From assembly GCF_014651635.1 (NCBI RefSeq), contig NZ_BMXG01000012.1, forward strand, positions 1-64,000: a DNA stretch of 64,000 nt, given 5' to 3'. Position numbers and translations under genes: made by a program. The stretch is from Cerasicoccus arenae. GTDB lineage: Bacteria > Verrucomicrobiota > Verrucomicrobiia > Opitutales > Cerasicoccaceae. Of the stretch, positions 26,371 to 35,826 are shown one piece after another (position 1 is the stretch's first letter; every line of letters begins with the position of its first letter). Below the pieces are notes generated by a model. The model saw nothing but the letters and a program-made list of their open reading frames with translations, was not told where the DNA came from and ran no database searches.

Positions 26371-26399
26371 TGCTGGGAGGGGCTAATCTCCTCCCAGCA
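26371..26399. terminator. Intergenic hairpin between convergent genes
   Basis: A perfect 10-bp stem TGCTGGGAGG/CCTCCCAGCA with a 9-base loop lies about 135 bases after the MBL stop. No T tract follows on the + strand (sequence GCCAAGC), and the minus side reads TTATTTAG, so it could be a weak bidirectional terminator or an unrelated structured element. The rest of 26236-26536 shows no gene. Confidence 0.4.
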
Positions 26400-26536
26400 G
26401 CCAAGCTATGCTCTAGCATCGGCTTAATTGAGCCGCGTTGTGCATTTCATGCAGAAGGATTTTGGGGTATAGCGCGAATTTATTCGCCCTTGAAGGTGCC
26501 CAATAATTCGCGCTTTGCTGGAGTGGAAAAGCGGGC

Positions 26537-28411
26537 CTAATCTTCTACTTTGGGTTTGGCAGTCTTTTTAGCCGCTTTCTTAACCGCCTTCTTGGCGGCT
26601 TTTTTCACTGCTTTTTTGGCGGCAACTTTCTTAACGGCCTTTTTGACGGCTTTTTTCTTGGGCGCAGCAGCTTCGCCGTCGGTCTTGGCAGGCTTTTCTG
26701 CCTTGGGCTTGGCTACACGCTTCGCTGCTGGCTTAGGTGCCTCCTTAGGCTCTGGTTTGGGTGCTGGTGCTTCACGCTCAGGCGCTGTGGCGCGCTGTGG
26801 GCGTTCATCATTGCGAGCGGAGCGATCCAATTTCGGCTGTTCGACTTGTCGCTGTTCGCCTGCTGGTGCCTCTTGGCGGTCACGGGGTGGGCGTTGATCA
26901 CGGCGTGGCTGATCACGACGCTCTTGACGTTCTGGCTGACGATTTGATTGCTCAGACCGACGATCCTGATGCTCGGAGCGGCGCTCTTGTGGCTCAGGAC
27001 GGCGTGATTGACCTTCGGAAGATGGTTCGCGGGAAGATTGACCATCAGATGGCTCATGGCGATGACGAGATTCACCTTGGGCAGGATGTTCGCGAGAAGG
27101 TTGTCCGTCGTTGGGTTGGCCCTGGCCATCACGATCCCGCCGATTGCGTCCACCGCGACGACGACGGCGACGGCGCTTTTTGCTGCCATCCTGATTGTCG
27201 TCCTGCCCTTGGCCTTGGCCGGGGCGATTTTCGCCGCCTTGCTGACCGCCATCACGTTGATCGCTATCGCGCGGGTTATCGTTGTGTGGGGCATCGTCAG
27301 TTGCGACTTCTCGTGAAGAGTCATCAGAAGTGCGGTCCTGTGGACGGTCCTCGCGTGGTCCACGGTCGCGGTCGCGTTGACCGCCGCTATCAGGTCCATC
27401 ACGTCTGCCGTCGCGTCGGCCCCCTCGGTCGCGTCCGCCGCGCTCATTGCGTGGGCCTTTTTGCTGGCTGCGTTCGCGGGTGCGTTCGAGGTGGCGCTGG
27501 GCTTCTTCCTTTTGCTTTTTCAGGAGCTTGCGGGATTCTTCAAGGAGCGCGTCTAGTTCGTCGTCTTCGTCCTCATCCTCGTCCCAATCATCTTCGTCCG
27601 GTGGTGGCGCATCGAATGGGCGCTCACGTGGCGGGGTAGGGATGGGCTCGGGCTCGACTGGGAAATACTGGCGTTCGGGCAGGGAAACAGCGTGTGCAGC
27701 CTTCGGCATCGGTGGAATGGCGACCGGAATTTTCGGCTCCTCGCGTGTGCCTTGGGGGCGGATGACAATCTGGCTGATGCAGTTGTTTTCCTTGAAGCGA
27801 AGCACGGTTTCTACGGCCTGCGCAAAAAGCGCGGCTTCAATGGCGCTTTGGGGCTCCATTTGGATACGTGCTTTGGGGTCCCCTTCGCCTACATTGAACT
27901 GCGGGTAGAGTGTGGAGACCTTGACGCCTGCGTCGCGGACTTCCTCAAAAAGCTGTTGCCCAAAATGGTGGAGGCCACCTTGACTGGCGGCTGCGGTTGC
28001 GCTGGGCGCAACGCTTTGCCCATTCCATGCGATGTTAATCACGTAGCCGTGGAATTTGATCAGCGAGGGCAGTGTGAGGCGTGTCAGGTAGAGCGGGCAG
28101 AGCAGCTCTGTTTGCAGCGCGTATTCGATCTCCTCCAGCGAGGTCTCTTCAAAGCTCTTAGTCGGCGTGTGGCGTGCGGCGTTAACGAGGACATTGACCA
28201 TGGGGTCGCGCTCGTAGATCTGCGCATAGGCGCTCTCCAGCTCGGAACGTGAGGTGAGGTCGCAATTGACGGCGAGGAAATCTGGATGCTCGAAGGGGCA
28301 TTTGGAAAAGTCCTGAGCCAGCCCGTAAACACGGAATCCAAGGTCGATTAATTTCCGGGCGATCTGCAGGCCAATGCCGCGTTCAGCGCCGGTGATAAGT
28401 GCTATATCCAT
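26537..28411 (-). CDS. Degenerate short-chain dehydrogenase fused to a long charged, disordered, histone-H1-like tail
   Basis: 624 residues. Residues 1-225 form an SDR Rossmann fold (TGAERGIGLQIA at 7-18, NVLVNAAR at 73-80), but the catalytic residues are missing: the YxxxK position reads A140...Q144 (ATAAASQGGL) and the Ser site reads IAW. Residues about 230-275 are Pro-rich, about 271-292 strongly acidic, about 293-310 a short coiled coil, about 315-540 rich in Arg, Asp, Gln and Gly with a run of seven or more Arg near 415, and about 580-624 an AKKAVKK-type repeat like histone H1 or bacterial HU/H1 tails. The basic tail would bind nucleic acid. Function unknown. Confidence 0.85.
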   Translation of the reverse strand: MDIALITGAERGIGLQIARKLIDLGFRVYGLAQDFSKCPFEHPDFLAVNCDLTSRSELESAYAQIYERDPMVNVLVNAARHTPTKSFEETSLEEIEYALQTELLCPLYLTRLTLPSLIKFHGYVINIAWNGQSVAPSATAAASQGGLHHFGQQLFEEVRDAGVKVSTLYPQFNVGEGDPKARIQMEPQSAIEAALFAQAVETVLRFKENNCISQIVIRPQGTREEPKIPVAIPPMPKAAHAVSLPERQYFPVEPEPIPTPPRERPFDAPPPDEDDWDEDEDEDDELDALLEESRKLLKKQKEEAQRHLERTRERSQQKGPRNERGGRDRGGRRDGRRDGPDSGGQRDRDRGPREDRPQDRTSDDSSREVATDDAPHNDNPRDSDQRDGGQQGGENRPGQGQGQDDNQDGSKKRRRRRRRGGRNRRDRDGQGQPNDGQPSREHPAQGESRHRHEPSDGQSSREPSSEGQSRRPEPQERRSEHQDRRSEQSNRQPERQERRDQPRRDQRPPRDRQEAPAGEQRQVEQPKLDRSARNDERPQRATAPEREAPAPKPEPKEAPKPAAKRVAKPKAEKPAKTDGEAAAPKKKAVKKAVKKVAAKKAVKKAAKKAVKKAAKKTAKPKVED

Positions 28412-28790
28412 AGGTATAAGGTTTCCGCTACAGGCGAACGACCCGATTGGGCAACAAGCGCACCCGCCTCAGTATGGCGGGAGCAGTCGGATGCAGGTCG
28501 GAGTTTCTTCAAGCGGTAAAAATATTCGTAGTGAACCGGAATTCGGTCAGGGCCAGTGTGGTGAGCGGCACTAGACAAAATTCGGGTAAAGGTTTGAGCA
28601 ATCAAAAGTCGGTAAGTAAACCCCCTGACAGCGATGAGCAAGACTTGTTCATGGAACATTCTTAAATGCGCGTACCCATGGGAGGGGGGGGGGATGGGAT
28701 TTGCGATGGACATTTTCCGGCTGAGAACCCAAGTTCGCATCTTCCCTGCTTAGCCATTCCCAGGGGCAATCATAATGAACTGAATGAGCA
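28412..28790. other. Intergenic region between divergent genes, with a G10 tract
   Basis: This gap must hold the promoters of the pseudo-SDR gene and of queC. It contains a run of ten G at 28684-28693. I looked for a preQ1 riboswitch before queC and did not find the pattern. No credible ORF is seen. Confidence 0.5.
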
Positions 28791-29495
28791 ATGAATGCAG
28801 TCTTAATTTATTCTGGAGGCTTGGATTCCACGGTCCTACTCCACCATTTACACCAAGCAGGAAACGAGCTTGCCGCGCTGAGCGTCAACTATGGGCAACG
28901 CCACTCCCGTGAAATTGAGTGTGCCCGCCAGCAATGTGCGCGACTTGGCATTGAGCACCGTGTGGCGGATTTGCGTTCGCTGGCTCCATTGCTTGGTGCC
29001 AATAGCCTTACAGATAGCGCAGTCGATGTGCCTCAGGGCCATTACACTGAGGAGACGATGAAGGCCACCGTGGTCCCGAATCGAAACATGATCATGCTCT
29101 CCGTTGCCACTGGTTGGGCCATCAGCCGCAAGTCTGATTGCGTGGCTTATGCCGCTCATTCTGGTGACCATGCGATCTACCCGGACTGCCGCCGCGAATT
29201 CGCAGAGGCGTTGGACGCCGCCATTCGCCTAGCGGACTGGCACGAAGTCCACCTTTACCGCCCTTTTGTTGACTGGACTAAGGCTGACATTGCCAAACGC
29301 GGCGAAGAACTGGGTGTACCTTTTGCCGAAACTTGGTCCTGTTATCAGGGGGGCGAGGTGCATTGTGGGCAATGCGGCACCTGCATTGAGCGGCGTGAGG
29401 CTTTTTATTTGGCCGAGGTTGATGACCCGACCCCATATGCGATGGAGGCACCTACCGTGGATCAGCTCGTCGCGCAATTTTGGAGATTATCATGA
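28791..29495 (+). CDS. queC: 7-cyano-7-deazaguanine (preQ0) synthase
   Basis: 234 residues. It converts 7-carboxy-7-deazaguanine to preQ0 with ATP and ammonia. The PP-loop motif is SGGLDS (8-13) and the zinc site is Cys184, Cys192, Cys195, Cys198 ([16 protein letters not shown]). [13 protein letters not shown] and [14 protein letters not shown] are further family blocks. The stop overlaps the queD start as ATGA, so the two are translationally coupled. The ribosome binding site is weak. Confidence 0.97.
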   Translation: MNAVLIYSGGLDSTVLLHHLHQAGNELAALSVNYGQRHSREIECARQQCARLGIEHRVADLRSLAPLLGANSLTDSAVDVPQGHYTEETMKATVVPNRNMIMLSVATGWAISRKSDCVAYAAHSGDHAIYPDCRREFAEALDAAIRLADWHEVHLYRPFVDWTKADIAKRGEELGVPFAETWSCYQGGEVHCGQCGTCIERREAFYLAEVDDPTPYAMEAPTVDQLVAQFWRLS

Positions 29496-29929
29496 TTACC
29501 TGCCGCAAGACTTACCGCGATGTTCCCTTTGCACATCGGCAACCATTTCACGATGGTCATTGCGCCTATATTCACGGGCATAATTGGTCGATCACGGTGA
29601 CCTTTGCTGCGCATGAGCGCGACAGAAACGGCTTCGTCGTGGATTACGGTAAGCTGGGTTTTCTGAAGGATTGGATTGAGGAGCACCTCGACCACGCTTG
29701 TGTTTTTCATAAAGATGATCCCCTCCGCGAACAGCTCGTCAGTGCGGCACCGGAAGCGTGGAAAGTCTACGTGGTTGATGACTGCTCCAACGAGGGCATC
29801 GCAATGCATTTGAGCGAAGTCTTTGGCCAGTTGGTGGACGAGTTTACCCAAGGCCGCGTTTGGGTCATCTCAGTGGAGGTGGAAGAGGACAGCAAAAACG
29901 CCGCGTGTTATACGCGGCCGACACAATGA
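29492..29929 (+). CDS. queD: 6-carboxytetrahydropterin synthase
   Basis: 145 residues from the ATG overlapping the queC stop. It makes 6-carboxy-5,6,7,8-tetrahydropterin from dihydroneopterin triphosphate in the queuosine route. The zinc ligands are His15, His28 and His30 (FAHRQPF, YIHGHNW), with Cys24 in the catalytic-cysteine position; HLDHACVF and a late Glu (VEVEEDS) match the remaining active-site blocks. The length is slightly above the E. coli 121. Confidence 0.95.
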   Translation: MITCRKTYRDVPFAHRQPFHDGHCAYIHGHNWSITVTFAAHERDRNGFVVDYGKLGFLKDWIEEHLDHACVFHKDDPLREQLVSAAPEAWKVYVVDDCSNEGIAMHLSEVFGQLVDEFTQGRVWVISVEVEEDSKNAACYTRPTQ

Positions 29930-29943
29930 AACAAACTGGTAGA

Positions 29944-30468
29944 TTAGGCGGAGCGCGCCATATTCTTCTGCCGCGCGTCCTGCTTCTGCTTGTTTTCCTG
30001 CTTTTGCTCCAGCTCAACGCGCAGCTCTTCCAGTTCTTGAGCTTTATGCATCAACGCTTCTTCGGATTCTTGCATGTAGCGTTCGCGTTCTTCCAACTCG
30101 GCCTTGCGCGAGTCATACATTTCATTGAACTGAATAAATTCTCGGAGAATTTCAATGATACGGTGCGTGTCGGTCAGATTCGCTTTTTGTTCAGCGACTT
30201 GTTCTTGCATTATCTGGATCGGTCCGGCGGGGCGGAACGGGTTCCGTTCGCCTTCGACAACTTCCTCCGTCATCAGAATCCAGCTCGTGTCATCTCCGGT
30301 ATTGTCTTCGTGAAGGATGCAAATTTCCCAGTCTGGATACTTCTCGCCAAGGGCCTTGATCTGCGGCATGGTTTGCGGTTCGTCCAAAACGTTTTCACCC
30401 AGAGCCACCCACCATCGATCTTGCTTTTTCGCGGTTTTTAAGAAGTTTTTGAGCTGAGATAAAGTCAT
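29944..30468 (-). CDS. Hypothetical protein with C-terminal coiled coil, inside the que cluster
   Basis: 174 residues, soluble. Residues 1-85 look globular (RWWVALGENVLDEPQTMPQI, DTSWILMTEEVV). Residues about 88-170 are a charged Glu/Gln/Lys helix with strong coiled-coil character ending in KQDARQKNMARSA. I do not recognise the family. It is encoded opposite to queD and queE, ending 15 bases from the queD stop (convergent), and divergent from queE, so its promoter region is shared with queE. Confidence 0.75.
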   Translation of the reverse strand: MTLSQLKNFLKTAKKQDRWWVALGENVLDEPQTMPQIKALGEKYPDWEICILHEDNTGDDTSWILMTEEVVEGERNPFRPAGPIQIMQEQVAEQKANLTDTHRIIEILREFIQFNEMYDSRKAELEERERYMQESEEALMHKAQELEELRVELEQKQENKQKQDARQKNMARSA

Positions 30469-30541
30469 CCCGTGAAATATATAATCGAGGTTGGGGCGTA
30501 GGTAAATACAACGTCCAAATCTATTTTCTGTAAAGCATATT

Positions 30542-31192
30542 ATGACAATTACTTTACAACTACAGGATAAACATTACCCGATAGCGGAGCATTTTTCCTC
30601 ATTTCAAGGAGAAGGGCTGTATAGTGGGCGCTCTGCTTTTTTTATTCGGACGTATGGCTGTCCAGTGCGCTGCCCTTGGTGTGATTCCGCCAATACTTGG
30701 CACCCTGACCATCGTCCGCCGAAAATCCCCCGGATGTCCGTGGAACAACTGGTGTCGCTTGCGTTGGAGGCCAAGCCGGAATTTGTCGTCATCACTGGTG
30801 GGGAGCCAGCCGTGCATGACCTACGCCCACTCACTAGAGCGCTTCATTCGGAGGGGCTGGCGATTCATCTGGAAACGAGCGGGACCTACGCGCTCAAGGG
30901 CGATTTCGACTGGGTCACGGTCAGCCCTAAAATTTATCAAGCGCCGCTGCCCGAGCTGATTGAGCGGGCGAGCGAACTCAAGCTGATCATGGAAAACGCT
31001 GAGTCCGTGGCCTATTGGGAAACACAGTTGGGCACCGAGTTGATCCGCAAGGATCGTCCTGTCTGGCTACATCCGGAATGGTCCCGACGCGAAGACCCGG
31101 AAATCCTTGGCTTAATCTCCCGCACCGTTCGCGAGCGAGGTGCACCCTTCCGCGCGGGTTGGCAACTGCACAAACTCTACGGGGTGCTTTAG
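30542..31192 (+). CDS. queE: 7-carboxy-7-deazaguanine synthase (radical SAM)
   Basis: 216 residues. The radical-SAM cluster motif is C40-x3-C44-x2-C47 (GCPVRCPWCDSANTWH), preceded by SSFQGEG, the family's typical entry. VVITGGEP (GGEP motif) and LETSGTY follow. It converts 6-carboxytetrahydropterin to 7-carboxy-7-deazaguanine. It has its own start region, separated from queD by the antisense coiled-coil gene. Confidence 0.96.
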   Translation: MTITLQLQDKHYPIAEHFSSFQGEGLYSGRSAFFIRTYGCPVRCPWCDSANTWHPDHRPPKIPRMSVEQLVSLALEAKPEFVVITGGEPAVHDLRPLTRALHSEGLAIHLETSGTYALKGDFDWVTVSPKIYQAPLPELIERASELKLIMENAESVAYWETQLGTELIRKDRPVWLHPEWSRREDPEILGLISRTVRERGAPFRAGWQLHKLYGVL

Positions 31193-31229
31193 AGAAAAGT
31201 GAAGGGGGGCTGGAAGTCCGTCCGTTGGC

Positions 31230-31601
31230 TTAACTGAAATACGGCGGAATTGGGCCTTCGTATTGTGGGTCTGCGTTTTCCGCGATCATGTTGGAGCGAA
31301 TACCGCCGCGCCCCCGCCAGATTGTTTCCAGTCGCATCCAGCGAGGGTTCATGAGCGCCCACATCTCGTCGAAAATGGAATTCGTGACTGCTTCGTAGAA
31401 AATGCCCTTGGTGCGGAAGTCTTGTAGGTAAAGCTTGTAGGCCTTCAGCTCAACGCAGACGTTTCCTGGGACATAGGTGAGCACGATGGTGCCGAAATCC
31501 GGGTGTCCGGTCTTCGGGCAAAGCGACGTAAATTCGTCTGCCACATGCTGGATAACATAATCGCGCCCAGGTGCCGGATTCGGAAAGGTTTCAATGTCCA
31601 T
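31230..31601 (-). CDS. queF: preQ0 reductase (NADPH-dependent 7-cyano-7-deazaguanine reductase), short type
   Basis: 123 residues, the single-domain (YkvM-type) form. It reduces preQ0 to preQ1. Catalytic Cys28 and Asp35 (SLCPKTGHPDF) and Glu70 have the spacing seen in Bacillus QueF, and the motif E51-L-K-A-Y-K is the QueF signature. It is convergent with queE, 38 bases away, closing the que cluster. GTP cyclohydrolase I, tgt and queA/queG are not in the window. Confidence 0.96.
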   Translation of the reverse strand: MDIETFPNPAPGRDYVIQHVADEFTSLCPKTGHPDFGTIVLTYVPGNVCVELKAYKLYLQDFRTKGIFYEAVTNSIFDEMWALMNPRWMRLETIWRGRGGIRSNMIAENADPQYEGPIPPYFS

Positions 31602-31649
31602 AGTAATCGGGATACTTGCCGCACGACTGGAGGCAAAGCAAAAAAAACG

Positions 31650-32516
31650 TTAGTCGTTTAGGAGTTCAGGGCTTGGAGTTAGGGGACTCGTATGCGGGGT
31701 CTCCAGAATCGGGGCTGCAAAGAGAATTGGTGAGTGGGAATCGACCAAGTCAATCTCCTCAATTATCAATTCAGATTCCAGTTCGCCACTCAAGTAATGC
31801 TGCGCCTTATGCGCTAGTTTAATGCCGTCGATGTCTTGATAGTCGCTTAGGCGAACGGTGCGAAATTTAAAGCCGCCGTCTTCATAATCTGTCTTTATTT
31901 CTCGCGTAGTGAGGTAGGTCTCTGGATCAAGCCAGTAGTTGATGACACTGCCATTGCTCAGCTTCACTTCAATGCCAATTTCACCCGAGGTATTATTGCT
32001 CGCATTGATCATACTGAATGAAGCGGGTTCGCTTTCGGACTCTAGCATGTAGTCGAGTATTAGAGCGTCGCGCGCCATCCCGGCATTGGCTTGTCGGTCC
32101 ATCCACTTTGCTCCGGTTTGAGGATCCGCTCCAACTGGCACGAACCAGCCGCGGTCACCGTCGTAAGCCTGAATCATCACTCCATCTGGTGTTTCCAGAT
32201 CCAAGCGGAAATAATGCGGGCGCATTTTTAAAACAGTAAATGCGTAAGCGTTGTCTTTGGTGAGGTAGCGCCCCTTGATTGTCATCGCCTGAATGGCATC
32301 AGGAGAGTGCTGCGCAAGTACTGCTGTTCGGTGCTGGTCGATCACGGACTTAAGCTGAGAGGACCATTCCTGCTGATCGTCGGACTGCCAGTTTGCGACA
32401 TCGAGCTTTTCAAGAAGACCGTCCGTGAGGACGTTCAGGGCGCTGGCTGAGTTCGCCAGCATCAATGAATTTAGGAAAAACGAGAGCAGCAAAAATCTCA
32501 CTGGATGTGGTCTCAT
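31650..32516 (-). CDS. Secreted protein, LolA/outer-membrane-lipoprotein-sorting-like
   Basis: 288 residues with signal peptide MRPHPVRFLLLSFFLNSLML and cleavage near NSASA. The mature part is beta-rich with the run of strands expected of LolA/LolB-like half barrels (FRLDLETPDGVMIQAYDGDRGW, YLTTREIKTDYEDGGFKFRT, IDGIKLAHKAQHY). Verrucomicrobia carry many such DUF4292/LolA-like proteins; exact role unknown. It lies 66 bases downstream of the PEP-CTERM gene on the same strand. Confidence 0.7.
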   Translation of the reverse strand: MRPHPVRFLLLSFFLNSLMLANSASALNVLTDGLLEKLDVANWQSDDQQEWSSQLKSVIDQHRTAVLAQHSPDAIQAMTIKGRYLTKDNAYAFTVLKMRPHYFRLDLETPDGVMIQAYDGDRGWFVPVGADPQTGAKWMDRQANAGMARDALILDYMLESESEPASFSMINASNNTSGEIGIEVKLSNGSVINYWLDPETYLTTREIKTDYEDGGFKFRTVRLSDYQDIDGIKLAHKAQHYLSGELESELIIEEIDLVDSHSPILFAAPILETPHTSPLTPSPELLND

Positions 32517-32582
32517 TAAGTGAAAGAAAAACCTCCCCTCAGCTAGAGGGAAGGTTGGTGGAATTCTCTATCGTGGCTTGCC

Positions 32583-33209
32583 TTACTTGTGACGACGCTT
32601 GCCAGCGTAAAGCAGCATCGCGACGCCAAAGATAGCAGCATAAGTGCTGGGCTCCGGCACAGCGGCTACTGTGAAGGATGGGGTCAGGGTGTTTAGCGCT
32701 GAAGGTGGTGTGTTACTAAAGCCATTCGGTGGCACTACCATATTACTGCCATTATCTCCTGCGGCACCGTAAATCGATGAGGTGTTTGCGTTTTCTGATG
32801 GAAACCAAACCAGTACGAATTGATTGCCGTTACTGATGTTATTATTTTGAATGTTAGCGTTACCCAAGACTGTTCCGTCACCAAATCCAAATAATGAACC
32901 GTTCTGCGTTTGTGGAGGAGTCTGTGAAGAGCCAAGCGTGCCTCCATAGACAAACCAATCGTCTGTGAACGTATTTCCTCCGTCCAGTGACAAAAATTGA
33001 CCGTTTGTGGTGATGTCCCAGGCAGTGTAGTTCCCTAGGTCAAACGTGTTTGTTCCAGAGGTATCAACAATAAAGCCAAAGGACATGCCGTTTGTGGCAG
33101 TGCCAGAAGCATTTTGTAATCCATCTTTGTTAATGGAGAATGTCACGGAAGCAAAGCTTGTGGTGCAAGTTAGGGCAAAAACAATTGCTGTAAATGGACT
33201 TCTTTTCAT
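32583..33209 (-). CDS. PEP-CTERM sorting-domain protein
   Basis: 208 residues with an N-terminal signal peptide (MKRSPFTAIVFALTCTTSFA). The C-terminus AVPEPSTYAAIFGVAMLLYA followed by GKRRHK is a complete PEP-CTERM signal: PEP motif, membrane helix, basic tail. This signal is known to be processed by an exosortase, which is not in this window. The mature part is Ser/Thr/Asn/Gly-rich and beta-like, as usual for these surface or exopolysaccharide-associated proteins. Confidence 0.93.
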   Translation of the reverse strand: MKRSPFTAIVFALTCTTSFASVTFSINKDGLQNASGTATNGMSFGFIVDTSGTNTFDLGNYTAWDITTNGQFLSLDGGNTFTDDWFVYGGTLGSSQTPPQTQNGSLFGFGDGTVLGNANIQNNNISNGNQFVLVWFPSENANTSSIYGAAGDNGSNMVVPPNGFSNTPPSALNTLTPSFTVAAVPEPSTYAAIFGVAMLLYAGKRRHK

Positions 33210-33260
33210 ATTGATCTTCAGAGGAAAGCGGAGGGCGGGTGGAGTTGCAAAGAGCTAAAA

Positions 33261-34286
33261 TTATTGTAGATAGTTAGGAAGGTATGTCCATTCTACTGAG
33301 TCATTAGAACCTGTGGAGGGCTTTCGTAGAATGAAGCTGCCGCCAGCTGGCAGTATAACGTCATTTGAGAGATTAAAGCTAGTGTCACCCCAATTTTCAG
33401 ATGCTGCGAAATAGGTGTATACCTCAGGGGCTTTGAAGTAGCCTGAGGCTGTATTGTCATAAAGTAAGATTTGCGTTCCATCTTGTATTCCAAGGTTTGA
33501 AGTGCCCAGTGTTACGTCAATGGGTGAATATACACCGTAAAACAGATCATTCGCCGACGTGTCTGAAGCGACTACTTGACGATTTTGGAACATTGGTACC
33601 GCTCCGGACACAGTTAAACTGAGGTCGCTGCTTGCTGGAGGTGTTTTAACAATCAAACCTTCACCTGGGTATATGATCGCATCATTAACAAGGTTGAAGC
33701 TTGTATCGCCCCAATTGCTGGATGCGTCAAAGTACGTGTAAACCTCGGGTGCTTTGAATGTATTGATTGTGGAGTTGTCGTAAACGAGGATTTGAGTTTG
33801 ATCTGGCAGCGTTGCGCTAGCAAACAGGCTTGCTGGGGTCCAGTAAGGGATGATTTGGAAAACGTCGCCGTTGCCTGCTCCGTCGACTGACTCGGATTGG
33901 ACACCGGTTAGGTTTTCGTTGCCGAGAGCGACAGTGATTGAGCTGGCGTCGTTGGCGGTGATTTCCAAAGCGAGTCCTTCTTTTGGACCAGTGAGGAAGA
34001 CCATGTAGTAGGTGTTCGCTGGGTCGAGGGAGTCGGCGTCGCCGTATATAAACTGGTCATCGGCCCATGCAGGGGTACCTAGTGCTGTGATCGTGCTGCC
34101 GCTAAGAGAGTCAATACGTCCTTCAAAAACAATCCCACGGCTGAAAGGTATGCTGATGCGCGTGTCCGATGCTCCTTTGATGGGAATCACCATGCCACCC
34201 ATGGGGTCGGTGGTTGCGGCATTGAGGAGGGGACCGCAGAGGACACTGGCGATCGCAAAGAGTTTTAGGTAGGGTGTATGTTTCAT
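33261..34286 (-). CDS. TIGR02597-like secreted protein with internal duplication
   Basis: About 341 residues from ATG 34286, with signal peptide MKHTPYLKLFAIASVLCGPLLNA ending before ATTDPMGG. The start of the mature protein and the ISIPFSRGIVFEG and SGSTITALG blocks fit the Verrucomicrobia-associated TIGR02597 family. Two copies of an about 55-residue unit occur in the second half: FKAPEVYTYFDASSNWGDTS and FKAPEVYTYFAASENWGDTS mark them. Function unknown. It is followed, 52 bases later, by the PEP-CTERM gene. Confidence 0.7.
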   Translation of the reverse strand: MKHTPYLKLFAIASVLCGPLLNAATTDPMGGMVIPIKGASDTRISIPFSRGIVFEGRIDSLSGSTITALGTPAWADDQFIYGDADSLDPANTYYMVFLTGPKEGLALEITANDASSITVALGNENLTGVQSESVDGAGNGDVFQIIPYWTPASLFASATLPDQTQILVYDNSTINTFKAPEVYTYFDASSNWGDTSFNLVNDAIIYPGEGLIVKTPPASSDLSLTVSGAVPMFQNRQVVASDTSANDLFYGVYSPIDVTLGTSNLGIQDGTQILLYDNTASGYFKAPEVYTYFAASENWGDTSFNLSNDVILPAGGSFILRKPSTGSNDSVEWTYLPNYLQ

Positions 34287-34339
34287 TGGACAATAATTCG
34301 GGAACGATATTAAGTCTGAATTCGGCGTTGAGATCAAGT

Positions 34340-34391
34340 CTATATTGGTTGCTCGCCTTGATGTAGGCTAAAAGTATACCTATATTGGTTG
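34340..34391. repeat. 12-base direct repeat spaced 40 bp, upstream of the TIGR02597-like gene
   Basis: CTATATTGGTTG occurs at 34340-34351 and 34380-34391. It lies between the divergent TIGR02597-like gene and the Fur-family gene, so it may be a regulator or promoter site; four helical turns separate the copies. Confidence 0.45.
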
Positions 34392-34508
34392 GTTTTACGT
34401 TTTTTTAAGAAAGAGGGTTCTAACAGTTAGATTATTCCGGCGTCTTTTTGGCGGGTTTTTGGGGTAATCGCTAATTGTAATGAAATTAGTTCTCAAAAGG
34501 GTTGATTT

Positions 34509-34523
34509 TTGGAATCATTCCAA
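34509..34523 (+). promoter_or_regulatory. 7-1-7 palindrome, likely Fur/PerR-family operator
   Basis: TTGGAATCATTCCAA is a perfect 7-1-7 inverted repeat, the architecture of PerR, Fur and Zur boxes (PerR consensus TTATAATNATTATAA). It ends 18 bases before the ATG of a Fur-family regulator and may serve for autoregulation. A ribosome binding site is not obvious. Confidence 0.6.
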
Positions 34524-34541
34524 TTTACTTCTATTCTCAGC

Positions 34542-34988
34542 ATGGTCACATTGTCAAATACCGCAAAATCCCACTTGGATGAAGCACTGTCCCGCAGCGG
34601 ACTGCGCTCCACCCGTCAGCGGGAGCAGATCTATGCGGTGCTCCTGAAGCGCCGGGATCACCCGACGGCGGACGAAGTTTACGCTCGTGCCAAGGAGGTC
34701 ATGCCTACGATTTCTCTGGCCACCGTCTACAATTGCCTAGAAACGCTGGTCGAATGCAGTTTGGTTAAGCGGCTTAATTATGAGCGTGAGCCCAGCCGCT
34801 TTTGTCCGAATGACGGCGAGCATGCTCATTTCCTAGACGAGGTGAATGGCCGAGTTTACGACATCCTTTTGCCGGAGGATTTCCAAGAAAGCGTTACAAA
34901 AATCCTTCCCGATGGGTTTGAGGTGAAAAAAGTGAAGGTGACCTTCACTGGTTATGCTCCGAAGGGCCTCGACACGAACTCCTTGTAG
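34542..34988 (+). CDS. Fur-family transcriptional regulator (Fur/PerR-like)
   Basis: About 148 residues from ATG 34542 (a TTG at 34509 is less likely, since it would lie in the palindrome). The winged helix spans about 8-85 (LRSTRQREQIYAVLL, ISLATVYNCLETLVECSLV). The C-terminal part has HAHFLDEVNGRVYDI in place of the usual HHHxxC...C block; the Cys-x-x-Cys zinc pairs are missing, as in some PerR/Irr-like members. It stands directly upstream of sufC in the same direction, so iron- or peroxide-linked control of Fe-S assembly is a reasonable inference. Confidence 0.88.
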   Translation: MVTLSNTAKSHLDEALSRSGLRSTRQREQIYAVLLKRRDHPTADEVYARAKEVMPTISLATVYNCLETLVECSLVKRLNYEREPSRFCPNDGEHAHFLDEVNGRVYDILLPEDFQESVTKILPDGFEVKKVKVTFTGYAPKGLDTNSL

Positions 34989-35048
34989 CTTTCACATCCC
35001 TATTTTACGCACTCACTCACTTTAGATTTTTGAAAATTAAAATTTCTC

Positions 35049-35807
<759 letters not shown>

Positions 35808-35826
35808 CCATCCACCAGATCCTACA

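Noticed and set aside
28725-28750. CTGAGAACCC before queC, resembling the start of the TPP riboswitch core
   Set aside because: The rest of the thi-box (second conserved arm and closing stem) is missing, and queC is not a thiamine gene.
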